A DNA stretch of 55,786 nucleotides, taken from positions 1-55,786 of the forward strand of contig SIBR01000023.1 of NCBI GenBank assembly GCA_009695065.1. The letters are read 5' to 3'. Shown here one piece after another: positions 43,448-52,947 of the stretch; position 1 is the first letter of the stretch, and each line of letters begins with the position of its first letter. The position numbers and the translations under genes were made by a program. The notes beneath the pieces were generated by a model. The model saw only the letters and a list, made by a program, of their open reading frames with translations, did not search any database and was not told where the DNA came from. The DNA is from Opitutus sp. (GTDB lineage Bacteria; Verrucomicrobiota; Verrucomicrobiae; Opitutales; Opitutaceae).

Positions 43448-45499
43448 TCAAGCCACCAACCCCGCCCGAATGAGCAGTGCATTCGGATCCGGATCCCGGC
43501 CCATGAAGGCGCGGAACAATTCCGCCGGCTCGGCCGAGTTTCCCCGGCTCAAAATTTTCTCCACAAACTCGGCCCCGACCGAGGCATTCAAAATGCCCTC
43601 CCGCTTGAAGCGCGTGAAAGCGTCGGCCTCGAGCACCTCCGCCCATTTGTAGGAATAGTAGCCCGCCGCGTAGCCGACCGGGTCGGAAAAAATATGGGTG
43701 AACCGTTTCACAATCGTCGGCGCGGCCGGTTCCGTGGGGATCAGGCAATCCGCGATCGCGGCCCGCACCTTGGGCTCGACATCCGCTTCGCCCGCGAATT
43801 CCGCGGACCGCGTGTGCAGCAGCAGGTCCATCTTACCGAAGGCCACCTGGCGCATGGTGACACCGGCGGACCGGAAATTTTTTGCCGCCACCATCTTCGC
43901 ATAAATCTCGTCGGGAATCCGCGCCCCCGTTTCGTGATGCCGCGCCAACAAGTCGAGGCTCGCGCGCTCCCAGCACCAGTTTTCCATGATCTGCGACGGC
44001 AGCTCCACGAAGTCCCAGGCCACGTTGATGCCGTTCAGCGTCTTGATTTCGACCTCCCCCAACAGGTGGTGCAGCAGGTGACCAAACTCGTGGAAAATCG
44101 TTTCCACCTCGCGGTGCGTCAGGAACGCGGGCCGACCGTCGGCCGGCGGCGTCATGTTGCCGCAGATCAGCCCGAGGTGCGGCGCGCGGTATCCATCCGC
44201 CGTCGGTCCGCCCGTGATCAGAAAATTCATCCACGCGCCGCCGCGCTTCGACTCGCGCGGATGCCAGTCCGAGTAGAACGAGCCCACCTTGCGCTGCCGG
44301 CGGTCGAAGAGGTCGTAGAGTTTCACCTCGGGGTGCCAGGTCTCCGCATCGCCCGCCGGGCGCTCCACCACCCGCAGCCCGAACACGCGACCCACGAGCT
44401 CGAACAGGCCCGCGATTACTCCGCTCATCGGAAAATAGGGCCGCAGGATTTCGGCGTCGAAGGCGTACCGCTCCTGCCGCAGCTTCTCGGCCCAAAACGC
44501 CACTTCCCACGGCGCCAGCGGACCGACCGGCCCGCCCGTCTGCCGGGCCTTGAATTCTTCGAGCTCCCGGCATTCGCGCGCGAAGGCTCCGGCCGCCCGG
44601 CGCTGGAAATCCTCGACGAACGCGAGCGCGTTGTGCCCGCTCTTCGCCATCCGCCGCTCGAGCACGAGATCGGCAAAATGCGGCCGGCCCAGAAGCGCCG
44701 CTTTTTCGGCGCGGAGCGTCAGAATCCGGCCGATGAGCTCCGAATTGTCGTGCGGATCTTTTCCACCAATGGCCGCGCTGGCGGTCCACATCTCGCGGCG
44801 CAACGCCCCATCGTTCAGATACGTCATGAACGGTTCCAGCGACGGCTGGTGCAACGTGAAGCGCCAGCCAGCGAGTCCCTTCGCCTCGGCACTGCGCCGC
44901 GCGGCGGCCACCGCGTGCGCCGGCAGACCGGCGAGCCGCCCCTCGTCGGCCACCACGAGTTCCCAGGCATTGATCGCATCGAGGACGTTCTCCGAAAATT
45001 TCTGCGTAAGCTGGGCGAGTTCGGTCTGCAGCCCCTCGAGCCGCGCCCGCTTCTCCGCGGGCAGGTCGGCGCCCGCCTCCCGAAAGTCCTTGATCGTTTC
45101 ATCCCGCAACCGGCGATGTATCCCGCGCAAGGCCGTCGACGCGGGCGCCGTGGACACGGCCTTCACCTGTTGCCAGAGCGCGGGATTCAGGTAAATGTTC
45201 GCATAGAAAGCCGAGACCTTCGGCAGCATGGCATTGTGCGCCTCCCTCAAGGCGGGCGAATCCGCGACCGATTGCAAATGCGTCACCTTTCCCCAGGTGA
45301 CGGTCAGTTCCTCGGTCGCCTGAACCAGCGCGAAAATGGTGTTCTCGTAGTCGGCCAATTTAGCATCGCGCGAAGCAATCGCGTCGAACGCTCCCTGTGC
45401 CCGGACCAAGGCTTCCTCCATCGCCGGGCCGACAAATTCGGGGGTAAGCCTTGACCAGCGAATTTGAAATTCGGAATCGAGAAACGGATTGGCGGGCAT
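43448..45499 (-). CDS. M3 family oligopeptidase (oligopeptidase A / peptidyl-dipeptidase type)
   Basis: The 683-residue protein is counted from ATG 45499 (MPANPFLDSEFQIRW); a TTG at 45541 would add 14 unmatched residues. The zinc motif HEFGH is at 470-474 in VETIFHEFGHLLHHLLGE, and the third ligand Glu should be the one in ELPSQIMENWCWE. NPALWQQVKAV and KGLAGWRFTLHQPSLEPFMTY are usual M3 stretches. It is a cytoplasmic zinc endopeptidase degrading short peptides, including signal-peptide fragments. It follows the TonB receptor gene by only a few tens of bases. Confidence 0.93.
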   Translation of the reverse strand: MPANPFLDSEFQIRWSRLTPEFVGPAMEEALVRAQGAFDAIASRDAKLADYENTIFALVQATEELTVTWGKVTHLQSVADSPALREAHNAMLPKVSAFYANIYLNPALWQQVKAVSTAPASTALRGIHRRLRDETIKDFREAGADLPAEKRARLEGLQTELAQLTQKFSENVLDAINAWELVVADEGRLAGLPAHAVAAARRSAEAKGLAGWRFTLHQPSLEPFMTYLNDGALRREMWTASAAIGGKDPHDNSELIGRILTLRAEKAALLGRPHFADLVLERRMAKSGHNALAFVEDFQRRAAGAFARECRELEEFKARQTGGPVGPLAPWEVAFWAEKLRQERYAFDAEILRPYFPMSGVIAGLFELVGRVFGLRVVERPAGDAETWHPEVKLYDLFDRRQRKVGSFYSDWHPRESKRGGAWMNFLITGGPTADGYRAPHLGLICGNMTPPADGRPAFLTHREVETIFHEFGHLLHHLLGEVEIKTLNGINVAWDFVELPSQIMENWCWERASLDLLARHHETGARIPDEIYAKMVAAKNFRSAGVTMRQVAFGKMDLLLHTRSAEFAGEADVEPKVRAAIADCLIPTEPAAPTIVKRFTHIFSDPVGYAAGYYSYKWAEVLEADAFTRFKREGILNASVGAEFVEKILSRGNSAEPAELFRAFMGRDPDPNALLIRAGLVA

Positions 45500-45544
45500 C
45501 CGCGCAAAAACCGCCCTCGGCGCGCGAATGTCAAACTGCAAACC

Positions 45545-47374
45545 TCACCACGTTTGGGCGACGCCCAACGAAATCTGCCGCGGCGTGGCGGGCACGGCCG
45601 GGATCTCCTGATAGCCGCTGTTCCACCCGTTCTCCACCTGCAGCGAAATCTCGCTGCCGCGCCACGCATTGGGGCGATAGGCGAACCCGATCGCACTGAT
45701 CACCGTCCGGTCCCCGCCCGTCACCCGCAGCAAATTGCCGGCCTGCACCCGGGCGACGTTGTCCATTCGCAATTCGAATCCACTGCCCAGACGCACCGTG
45801 CCCGCCACGGTCAACCGCTGCCGGGCGTAGTTGAGCGCGTAGAAACTGGCGTCCACCACTGCTCCGCGATAGTCCGCGTTCTTGGACAACGCGGTGTAGC
45901 CCACCACCACGTCGCAGGCGGCCCAGGATCGGCGGACCACGGCTTCGAGCCCGACCACGTCGAGATCGACCGGGTTGGCCGTTCGCGCGGTCACGCCCCG
46001 ACGGAACGTCCAGTCCACCAGGGCATCGTCGCGCCGCCAAAACGCCGCGGCCTGCACCGTCCAGCCGGCCAGGGTCCCATTTGCGCCAAACTCGAGGTTG
46101 TGGCTCGCCTCCCGCGTCAGTTTGGGGTTCCCGCGAAAAAGCCCCGCCGCCGGATTCGAGTTGAGCGCCGTGTAAGTGGGGATCTGCGTTGTCCGGGTGA
46201 AACTGGCGTAAAGTCGCCGCCACGGTGAGGCCGGAAACTCCCGCGCGATTTCCAGCACGGGCGAAAGCGATCCACCGTCGTGATTCGTGCGGTCATACCC
46301 GGCACCGGCCTTCACCGAAATCAGGCTGCCGTCGCTCGCTTTCCATGACCTTTCCGGCACGAGCGCGACTTTCGCCAACGACCGCGTGTGGTAGCGGCCG
46401 AACGTCAGCGAGGTCGACTGGATCTCGTCGGCGAGAATTTCGGCTCGAAAATTGAAGGCCAAATCCCCGGAAGTTTTCCGGCCGCCGACGGCCCCGCCGC
46501 TGACCCAGGTGGTATGCTGGAAAGGGTGCACCCGACCCACGGGCGCAAAGCGGTTAAACGCGTAGTCATCCTTGTTGCGCCGCTGATAGGCGCCCGCCTC
46601 CAGAAAGTCGCCCCCGCCAAATTCCGCACGGTGATTAATCGCCAGCAAGACCGTCTGGAGGCCCTCGGTCTCATTGGAGTTGAAGGGCGTATAGAGATTC
46701 GGCCAGCCGAAGAATTTCGCCTGGTAGCCGGCGAAGAGGTCGGTCTGTGCGGCCGACCCCGCCAACTGCAGTCGCAGATTCGCACGATCGAAGCGATGCT
46801 CGCCAAACGCGATCGGCCCGTTCGACTGCGAGTGGGCCACCGCTACGTCGGCCGCGAGTCGACTTCCTCCGAGACGCATGTCGCTCACGTAGCCCTGGTA
46901 AATTTCTTCCCGGCTAAAGTGGTTCTCGCCGAACGCCAGCGACGCCACCCCGACCGTCCGCACGGGACGCCAGCCAAACGCCACGGCCCCGGCGGTCGAA
47001 TTCATGGCGCTCAGGGGCAAATTCGCTCCGGTCACGATCTCCGGCGAGCGGAGCATCGCCGGGGCGATGGGAATCTCGGCAAAATAGTGCCCGGTCTGGG
47101 GATCGAGCAGGGAGACCGCACCCAGCGCGAAGCCCGTGTTCTCAAAAATACCGCCGCGCAGCGTAACGTCGGCCTGGCCTTCCGCGAGATTGCGCGACTG
47201 GAGGTCGACCATTGGCTCGAACCGCAACGCTGACACCGGCATGGCGAACGAAGTAGCCGGCACCTGATTGGCCACCCGGGGCGAATAGACCGTAAGCCCG
47301 GGCAGGCTGACCGCGTTTTGCGCGTACAGCCAAAAGGGACCGGTCAGGCCAAGGATCCAAGTCGCAACCTTCAT
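45545..47374 (-). CDS. TonB-dependent receptor, BtuB-like size
   Basis: The 609-residue protein has a signal peptide (MKVATWILGLTGPFWLYAQ), a plug domain (LPGLTVYSPRVANQ; DVTLRGGIFENTGFALGAVSLLDPQTGHYFAEIP) and a beta-barrel ending in ATPRQISLGVAQTW, with the terminal aromatic residue. The short length and plug sequence resemble the BtuB/cobalamin branch. No cobalamin riboswitch could be recognised in the 191-bp leader, so the ligand is open. It is a non-orthologous second TonB receptor in the window; the one at 12661 is much larger. Confidence 0.9.
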   Translation of the reverse strand: MKVATWILGLTGPFWLYAQNAVSLPGLTVYSPRVANQVPATSFAMPVSALRFEPMVDLQSRNLAEGQADVTLRGGIFENTGFALGAVSLLDPQTGHYFAEIPIAPAMLRSPEIVTGANLPLSAMNSTAGAVAFGWRPVRTVGVASLAFGENHFSREEIYQGYVSDMRLGGSRLAADVAVAHSQSNGPIAFGEHRFDRANLRLQLAGSAAQTDLFAGYQAKFFGWPNLYTPFNSNETEGLQTVLLAINHRAEFGGGDFLEAGAYQRRNKDDYAFNRFAPVGRVHPFQHTTWVSGGAVGGRKTSGDLAFNFRAEILADEIQSTSLTFGRYHTRSLAKVALVPERSWKASDGSLISVKAGAGYDRTNHDGGSLSPVLEIAREFPASPWRRLYASFTRTTQIPTYTALNSNPAAGLFRGNPKLTREASHNLEFGANGTLAGWTVQAAAFWRRDDALVDWTFRRGVTARTANPVDLDVVGLEAVVRRSWAACDVVVGYTALSKNADYRGAVVDASFYALNYARQRLTVAGTVRLGSGFELRMDNVARVQAGNLLRVTGGDRTVISAIGFAYRPNAWRGSEISLQVENGWNSGYQEIPAVPATPRQISLGVAQTW

Positions 47375-47526
47375 CGACGTGAACCGCTAGCAGGCGACCG
47401 GGCAAAAACAAGCCCGCTGTTTGAAACTACTCACGTCCTGCTTAACAAGGACCTGGGCCGAAGGCGTGAGCCGTAGGGACAGGCCCGACCGAGAGAGGCG
47501 CGGAGACGAAGTTTCCCGGCGCTCTG

Positions 47527-47552
47527 GCCACGCGCGGAGCGCACGGCCCACC
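47527..47552. repeat. Single copy of the 26-bp repeat
   Basis: It matches 52847-52872 with one mismatch. It is a half element, without an inverted partner, between the ferredoxin and TonB receptor genes. Confidence 0.7.
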
Positions 47553-47565
47553 TGCCGAACCTTCC

Positions 47566-47802
47566 CTATTCCTCGCCGTCGTTGCCAATGGCTTCCACGG
47601 GACAACCTTCCAGCGCTTCCATGCACTGGGCGATCTCTTCTTCCGTGGTCGGCTGTTTTTGCACGAAGGAGTAGCCGCCTTCGTCGTTACGAGTAAAAAA
47701 GGACGGCGCCGTTTCTCGACAGAGATCGCAGTCGATGCACTGCTGATCGACGTAGAACTTGCCGGCTGTGTTGGGCGCCCACTTGTCTGCCTTGTTAGCC
47801 AT
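47566..47802 (-). CDS. 4Fe-4S single-cluster ferredoxin
   Basis: The 78-residue acidic protein has Cys22, Cys25 and Cys28 (QQCIDCDLCRE) and Cys67-Pro68 (EGCPVEAIGND), the ligand set for a single [4Fe-4S] cluster of the Thermotoga/Pyrococcus type. There is no second cluster motif. It is a cytoplasmic low-potential electron carrier. It is divergent from the rhomboid gene, with about 145-165 bp between starts. Confidence 0.93.
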   Translation of the reverse strand: MANKADKWAPNTAGKFYVDQQCIDCDLCRETAPSFFTRNDEGGYSFVQKQPTTEEEIAQCMEALEGCPVEAIGNDGEE

Positions 47803-47968
47803 TAATTGTCCGAAGAAAGAGTTCGAACCGTGGGCCTGTCAAGCGACCTCCCGGCCCGCCCCGACCCGGCCTGGCTGACTCAGAAATCGCCCGATGATTT
47901 GCCGGTGGCGGCTTGTATTTGCCAAGGCCACCACTATCGTAATTCCAATGCTTTTAGGTCGGCCCACC

Positions 47969-48835
47969 ATGCGCGGCAATTACCAGCGGGAGACGACGTC
48001 CGCGTTATTGTGGCTGGTTTCGGCCCTGGTCGCCGGCTTCGCGCTGCAGTTGGTGTTGGAATGGAACTTCGACGCGCCAGCGCTCTACCAATCGGTCGGC
48101 CTCACGACTTCGGCGCTGGCGGAAGGCCGGGTTTGGACGCTCCTTACCCATTCCTTTCTCCACAGCCCACATTTTATTTTTCATGTCGTGGGCAATGTCG
48201 TCGCCCTCTATTTTTTGGGGCGTGAACTGCTGCCGATTCTCGGGGCCCGCCGCTTTCTCGGCACCTACGCGGCCGCCACGCTGGTCGGCGGGTTGACGTG
48301 GCTGGCCGTGCACTGGCGGCTCGGCGGCGACCCGTTGTTGGGAGCGACCGCCGCGGTGGACGCATTTCTCATCATCTACGTCTGTTTCTTTCCCAACCAT
48401 AAATTCAATTTCCTGCTGTTCTTCATCATCCCGGTGTCCCTCAAGCCCAAGCATCTGGCCTTCGCTCTGGCGGGTTTTGATTTGTGGAGCCTGATTTATT
48501 TTGAGATTCCCGGCGCCACGTTGCCCCTCGGCCTGACTGCCGCCAGTTCTGCGCACCTAGGCGGCATGGCGGTTGGACTGGCCTATTACCGCTTCATCCA
48601 CGACGCCGAGTGGTCTTTACGCCAGCTTGGCGCAGTCGCGGCCCCACCGATGAATCAGGCCAAGCCAACTCCGGCCGTGCCAGCGACCCCGGTCAATGCT
48701 CGCGGCTCTCGCGATGAAATCCGGGCTGAGGTTGATCGGATTCTCGACAAGATTAACAGGGAGGGCTTCACCGCGCTCACCGTCGCGGAAAAACGGATCC
48801 TCGACGAAGCCAGGGATGTCATTAGTCGCCGGTGA
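47969..48835 (+). CDS. Rhomboid-family membrane protein with Ser-to-Thr change and DUF6576-like tail
   Basis: The 288-residue protein, from ATG 47969 (MRGNYQRETTSALLWLVSAL), has six hydrophobic segments. Rhomboid landmarks are HVVGNVVALYFLG (Asn76 region) and SAHLGGMAVG (His196). The catalytic G-x-S-x site reads GATAAV at 125-130, so Thr127 stands where the nucleophilic Ser should be. A cytosolic tail (RAEVDRILDKINREGFTALTVAEKRILDEA) matches the DUF6576-like domain often fused to verrucomicrobial and Bacteroidetes rhomboids. It may be an inactive pseudoprotease or an unusual Thr enzyme. Starts at 47894 and 47948 are also possible. Confidence 0.87.
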   Translation: MRGNYQRETTSALLWLVSALVAGFALQLVLEWNFDAPALYQSVGLTTSALAEGRVWTLLTHSFLHSPHFIFHVVGNVVALYFLGRELLPILGARRFLGTYAAATLVGGLTWLAVHWRLGGDPLLGATAAVDAFLIIYVCFFPNHKFNFLLFFIIPVSLKPKHLAFALAGFDLWSLIYFEIPGATLPLGLTAASSAHLGGMAVGLAYYRFIHDAEWSLRQLGAVAAPPMNQAKPTPAVPATPVNARGSRDEIRAEVDRILDKINREGFTALTVAEKRILDEARDVISRR

Positions 48836-48965
48836 ACGCCCCACGTCCTGCCCAGCAAAGCCCTCTCCGCCGCTCCGCTTCGGCGGCCCCACACACCCCC
48901 GGCGCCGGCGGAAATAGCCTGCGCCTTTTTGAAACAATTAGCGTCCGCTACCCTCTAAACCATCC

Positions 48966-51170
48966 ATGACTCGCATCCCTCACCCCCTCCGGCAAATGGG
49001 CCTTGGTCTCTTGCTCATCGCTGGATTGGCCACCAGTTTTGCCGCGAGCGACCGCAAGGCGTTCTCGACCTCCCCGACCCTGGCGAACGAGGCGAGCATG
49101 CTCATCAAGCTCTTGGAACAGGCGCACTATAACCATGATGCCGTCCGCAGCGCGGACTACGCCCAGGTCGTCCCCGACTTCATGGAAGACCTCGATGGCC
49201 AGCGCCTGTTTTTTATCGGCACCGACAAGGCCAAATTCGAGAAGGATTTCGGCAAGAACGTTTACTACAACACGGCTTTTCTCGGCAACATCAACGCCGC
49301 CTACGAAATTTTCTATGTCTACCAGACGCGGGTCGAAAATCGCATCGCCTGGATCCAGGCGGAACTGGCGAAGGAACTGGATTTGACCGCCAACGAAACC
49401 TACCGGGCCGATCGCTCGAAATCCGCCTGGCCCACCACGGTCGCGGAAGCCGATGTTCTCTGGCGCCGGCGCCTGAAATACGAGCTCATCGGGGAAATCC
49501 TGAACAAAAAGACGCCCGAGGAGGCGAAAGTTAACGTGCGCAAGCGCTATGAACGCCTGCTGAAGAACACCGGGGAAATGGAGGGCAACGATCTGGCCGA
49601 GCTTTATCTCTCCACCATCGCCCGACTCTACGATCCCCACTCCACTTATTTTTCCGCCTCCACCTACGAGGATTTCGGAATTCAAATGAAGCTGCAGCTC
49701 GTGGGCATTGGCGCGCTGCTCGGGGTGGATGACGACGTCTGCATCGTGAAAGAAATCGTGCCAGGCGGCCCCGCTGACGTCGGCCGGGAGCTCAAGCCGA
49801 ACGACAAGATCATCTCGGTGAGCCAGGCTGGAGCCGAGCCCGTGGAGATCATTGGGATGAAACTGCGCAAGATCGTCGACCTGATCCGCGGCCAGAAAGG
49901 CACTCCCGTCCACCTGCTGATCCAGCCGGCTGATTCGGCTGATACCACGGTCCGGCGCGAGGTCATCATCACGCGCGACGTCGTCAAACTCAACTCCGCC
50001 CGCGCCCGCGCCGCCGTCTTTCAGCTCCCGGGCGCCGACGAAAAACCGCAGCCTGTCGGGGTCATCACGCTGCCGGCGTTCTATGGACCGGCCGACGATG
50101 GCGACACCGACTCGGAAAAAACCACGGCGTCGAAAGACGTCGCGCGGCTCATCGACCAGCTTAAGCAGGAAGGCGTCCAAGGCCTTGTGCTCGATCTCCG
50201 GCGCAACGGGGGCGGGTACCTGACCGAGGCGATCGAGCTGGCGGGCTTGTTTATCCGCCAGGGCCCGGTCGTGCAGGTCAAGAATTACAACGGCGAGATC
50301 CAGGTCGACAGCGATACCAACTCCAAGATCGCGTACGCCGGGCCCCTCGCGGTCCTGGTGGACCGTTTCAGCGCGTCAGCTTCGGAAATTGTCGCCGGGG
50401 CTCTGCAAAATTATGGCCGGGGCATCATCATCGGCGACAGCTCAACCCACGGCAAGGGCTCGGTCCAACAGGTCGTGGAAATGAAGCAACTGTCGCGCGC
50501 CCTGGCCCTGTCGCCCCAGAAAACCGGCGCCGCCAAGTTCACCATTCAAAAATATTACCTGCCCAGCGGCGCGTCCACCCAGCTTAAGGGGGTGGTGCCG
50601 GACATCGTGCTGCCGTCGGTGACCGATTACATTGCGAACATCGGCGAGGCCGACCTGCCGCACGCCCTCGTGTGGGACCAAATCAAGACCAGCTTCTTCG
50701 ACGGTGCGCCGCTCGATCCCAAAGTCATCGCGCCGCTGCGTCAGGCCAGTCTGGAGCGCCAGGGCAAACTGGAGGAGTTCACCTACCTCAAGAAAAACGT
50801 CGACTGGTTCAAGACCCGGCAGGAACAAAAATTAATCTCCGTGAATCTCGAGCAACGGCAAAAGCAGAAGACAGAGGACGAAGCCTTTCGCAAGGAAATG
50901 AAGGCCGAGAAGGAACTCGTCGCCAAAACCGACTTTTCGTTCAAGCCGTTCTATCTGGGCCCTTCCCCCGTGCCCAAGATCAAGGCCCCGAAGAAGGACG
51001 GCGATGATGATGATCTCGGTTTCGATCCCGACGAGAATGAGACTTATGTGAAGGCCGACGTCCACCTGCGTGAAACCCTGCGCGTCGTGGGCGACGCGAT
51101 CGGCTTGGGACGCAATCGTGAACAATGGGTCAGCAATCGGCCGCCGCTGACCGCGGCCGCCGGCGGCTGA
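48966..51170 (+). CDS. Tail-specific (C-terminal processing) protease, Prc/CtpA family
   Basis: The 734-residue protein has a signal peptide (MGLGLLLIAGLATSFAAS), an N-terminal Prc domain (LDGQRLFFIGTDKAKF; LYDPHSTYFSASTYEDF), a PDZ domain at about 235-330 (VPGGPADVGRELKPNDKIISV), and the S41 protease core with VLDLRRNGGGYLTEAI, the nucleophile Ser in FSASASEIVAG and the Lys in THGKGSVQQV. The C-terminal DUF3340-like segment is long and charged. It degrades or trims periplasmic proteins from the C-terminus. The catalytic Ser/Lys dyad appears intact. Confidence 0.94.
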   Translation: MTRIPHPLRQMGLGLLLIAGLATSFAASDRKAFSTSPTLANEASMLIKLLEQAHYNHDAVRSADYAQVVPDFMEDLDGQRLFFIGTDKAKFEKDFGKNVYYNTAFLGNINAAYEIFYVYQTRVENRIAWIQAELAKELDLTANETYRADRSKSAWPTTVAEADVLWRRRLKYELIGEILNKKTPEEAKVNVRKRYERLLKNTGEMEGNDLAELYLSTIARLYDPHSTYFSASTYEDFGIQMKLQLVGIGALLGVDDDVCIVKEIVPGGPADVGRELKPNDKIISVSQAGAEPVEIIGMKLRKIVDLIRGQKGTPVHLLIQPADSADTTVRREVIITRDVVKLNSARARAAVFQLPGADEKPQPVGVITLPAFYGPADDGDTDSEKTTASKDVARLIDQLKQEGVQGLVLDLRRNGGGYLTEAIELAGLFIRQGPVVQVKNYNGEIQVDSDTNSKIAYAGPLAVLVDRFSASASEIVAGALQNYGRGIIIGDSSTHGKGSVQQVVEMKQLSRALALSPQKTGAAKFTIQKYYLPSGASTQLKGVVPDIVLPSVTDYIANIGEADLPHALVWDQIKTSFFDGAPLDPKVIAPLRQASLERQGKLEEFTYLKKNVDWFKTRQEQKLISVNLEQRQKQKTEDEAFRKEMKAEKELVAKTDFSFKPFYLGPSPVPKIKAPKKDGDDDDLGFDPDENETYVKADVHLRETLRVVGDAIGLGRNREQWVSNRPPLTAAAGG

Positions 51171-51861
51171 GCCCGCGGGGCCCGCTGCCCGGGCGCCCTC
51201 CCCGACGCCATAAGACCTGTCCGGTCAAGGAGGGCCGAGCTCTTTGACGTGGCCGTGAGCCGCGGTGAGACGATGCGTTCTTAGCCGGAGCGATGCAGCA
51301 GAACCGCGACGCTGACCAAAGGGGGCGTTGGCCTCGCGCCCATTCGGCCTCGTCCTCTCCTTAATAATTCGCGGATCTTCGCGCCCTTCGCGGTTTTTCA
51401 ACTTCAGGAGTCCGGCTCAGCCGTATCCATGCAGTCGAAAGACGTTCCAGGAGTGACCGGGCGGCTACCAATTCGTGTCGGGCTGCCGCTTGACGGCAGG
51501 CCGCAAAGTTCATTCGAAGAGCGGCACGGCGGCGAGCGACGGCCCTACACTCCATTGCATCGTTACGGCTTAGCCGTAACGATGCAGCTGGCTTGGGGTG
51601 GAACGCGACCTCCAGGCGCGTTCTTCGAGCGTACCTTCGGAGACGGCGCCCGGAGGTCGCCGTCCACCTTTCAGCGCCTTCGTTTTCGGAGAGAAAACGC
51701 CCTCCGACTGAATTGTTACGGCTTAGCTGGACTCCTGCAGATGAGAGTATGGGGTTGAGAGTTGAGCGACCAATCCAGAGAGCGAAAACCATCGCATTTT
51801 TGCCCACCGAACGCGTTCACCATTTGGGCTTGCTCTCAACACTCAACTGCATTGTCCCGGC
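51171..51861. other. 691-bp spacer with hairpins, no gene
   Basis: No convincing gene is found. A perfect inverted repeat at 51557-51585 has 14-bp arms (GCATCGTTACGGCT) around a single T. GCGACCTCC (51605-51613) pairs with GGAGGTCGC (51652-51660), and CGTTTTC pairs with GAAAACG near 51680-51698. The core TTACGGCTTAG recurs once at 51716. It looks like a repeat-built region downstream of convergent genes. Confidence 0.6.
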
Positions 51862-52704
51862 TTAGATCCTCGCGAAAAGAAATCGATCGCGGCCGGTCAG
51901 GTCTGTCCGCGATTCTGCCGCCACCAGGCCGACGGCCCGCATTTCCTCCAGCAATTGAGGATGCTGGCTGATTCCGGTTTCCAGCGCGAGGAGCCCGCCG
52001 GCGGCAAGATGCGCCGGCGCGCCGGCGATAATCGTACGCAGGTCGGCCCGACCCTCGTCCGCCGCCGTCAGGGCGCCCGTGGGCTCGAAGCCCCGGACTT
52101 CCCACGAAGTCGCCGCGGTCTCGGCGGGCGACAGATACGGCGGGTTCGAAACAATCAGCTCATACGTTTCCACGCTGAGCGCGGCATACCAGTCCGATTG
52201 AACAAACGTGATTCGCTCCGCCACTCCCGTCGCGACGGCATTCTCCCGGGCCAGGGCCAAAGCGTCGGGCACGAGATCGGTCGCGGTCACCGCCGCTAGG
52301 GGAAACGCGTGGGCCAGAGCGAGCGCGATGGCGCCGCTGCCGGTGCCCAAGTCGAGTACCCGGGTCGGCGGACGCTCCCACGCCGCCACCACCTGCTCAA
52401 CCAGACGCTCGGTTTCCGGGCGCGGAATAAGCGCCCGCCGGTCCACCTTTAATTTCAGGCCGTAAAATTCGGTTTCACCCACGATATACTGCACCGGTTC
52501 ATGGAGCCCGCGCCGTCGCACCAGGGGGCGGATTTTTTCCAGCTCCGCCTCGGCGAGCAGGCGTTCGAATTGCAGGTAAAGCGCCATGCGCTTGAGCCCG
52601 AGCGCGTGGCCGATCAGTAACTCGGCGTTGAGCCGCGGCGACTCGATGCCTTTCGCCGCAAAGAAATCCGTCGTCTTCTTGATGATTTCGAGGACGGAAA
52701 GCAT
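51862..52704 (-). CDS. prmC: Release factor N5-glutamine methyltransferase
   Basis: The 280-residue protein starts at ATG 52704 (MLSVLEIIKKTTDFFAAKGIESPRLNAELL). The SAM-binding core is VLDLGTGSGAIALALA, and the catalytic NPPY motif lies in ELIVSNPPYLSPAE. The N-terminal helical domain typical of PrmC/HemK is present. It methylates the Gln of the GGQ motif in release factors, and its partner prfA lies just upstream on the same strand, the classical order. The 243-bp gap between them is enlarged by a 26-bp inverted-repeat element. Confidence 0.94.
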   Translation of the reverse strand: MLSVLEIIKKTTDFFAAKGIESPRLNAELLIGHALGLKRMALYLQFERLLAEAELEKIRPLVRRRGLHEPVQYIVGETEFYGLKLKVDRRALIPRPETERLVEQVVAAWERPPTRVLDLGTGSGAIALALAHAFPLAAVTATDLVPDALALARENAVATGVAERITFVQSDWYAALSVETYELIVSNPPYLSPAETAATSWEVRGFEPTGALTAADEGRADLRTIIAGAPAHLAAGGLLALETGISQHPQLLEEMRAVGLVAAESRTDLTGRDRFLFARI

Positions 52705-52783
52705 CGGATTTAGGCAAACGGTCTCGCGCCGGCCAGGTTGGGCGCCGCCGCCGTGGAGCAACCTTGGACTCGAGCGATTCCAA

Positions 52784-52872
52784 AGGTGGGCCGGGCGCTC
52801 CGCGCGCGGCAAGTTCGGTAAGGCGCTCCGTTCCCCTCCATCCGGAAGCCGCGCGCGGAGCGCACGGCCCAC
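52784..52872. repeat. 89-bp element with 26-bp terminal inverted repeats
   Basis: Arms 52784-52809 and 52847-52872 are reverse complements with one mismatch. The arm 52847-52872 is the exact reverse complement of 55237-55262 and is one mismatch from 47527-52 on the same strand. It lies between prfA and prmC. Confidence 0.8.
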
Positions 52873-52947
52873 CATGACAGCACCGCGGGCTTGGTTGGGA
52901 TTGTCATGGAGGAGGACGCAGCGCTTTGACCCAGGCTCCGGCGATCG

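Noticed and set aside
43694..45454. 586-codon open frame antisense to the M3 peptidase
   Set aside because: Arg/Pro/His-rich shadow; the peptidase on the other strand has an intact zinc motif.
47375..47565. Cobalamin riboswitch upstream of the BtuB-like receptor
   Set aside because: No B12-box-like sequence or conserved core could be found in the 191-bp leader; only half of the 26-bp repeat is there.
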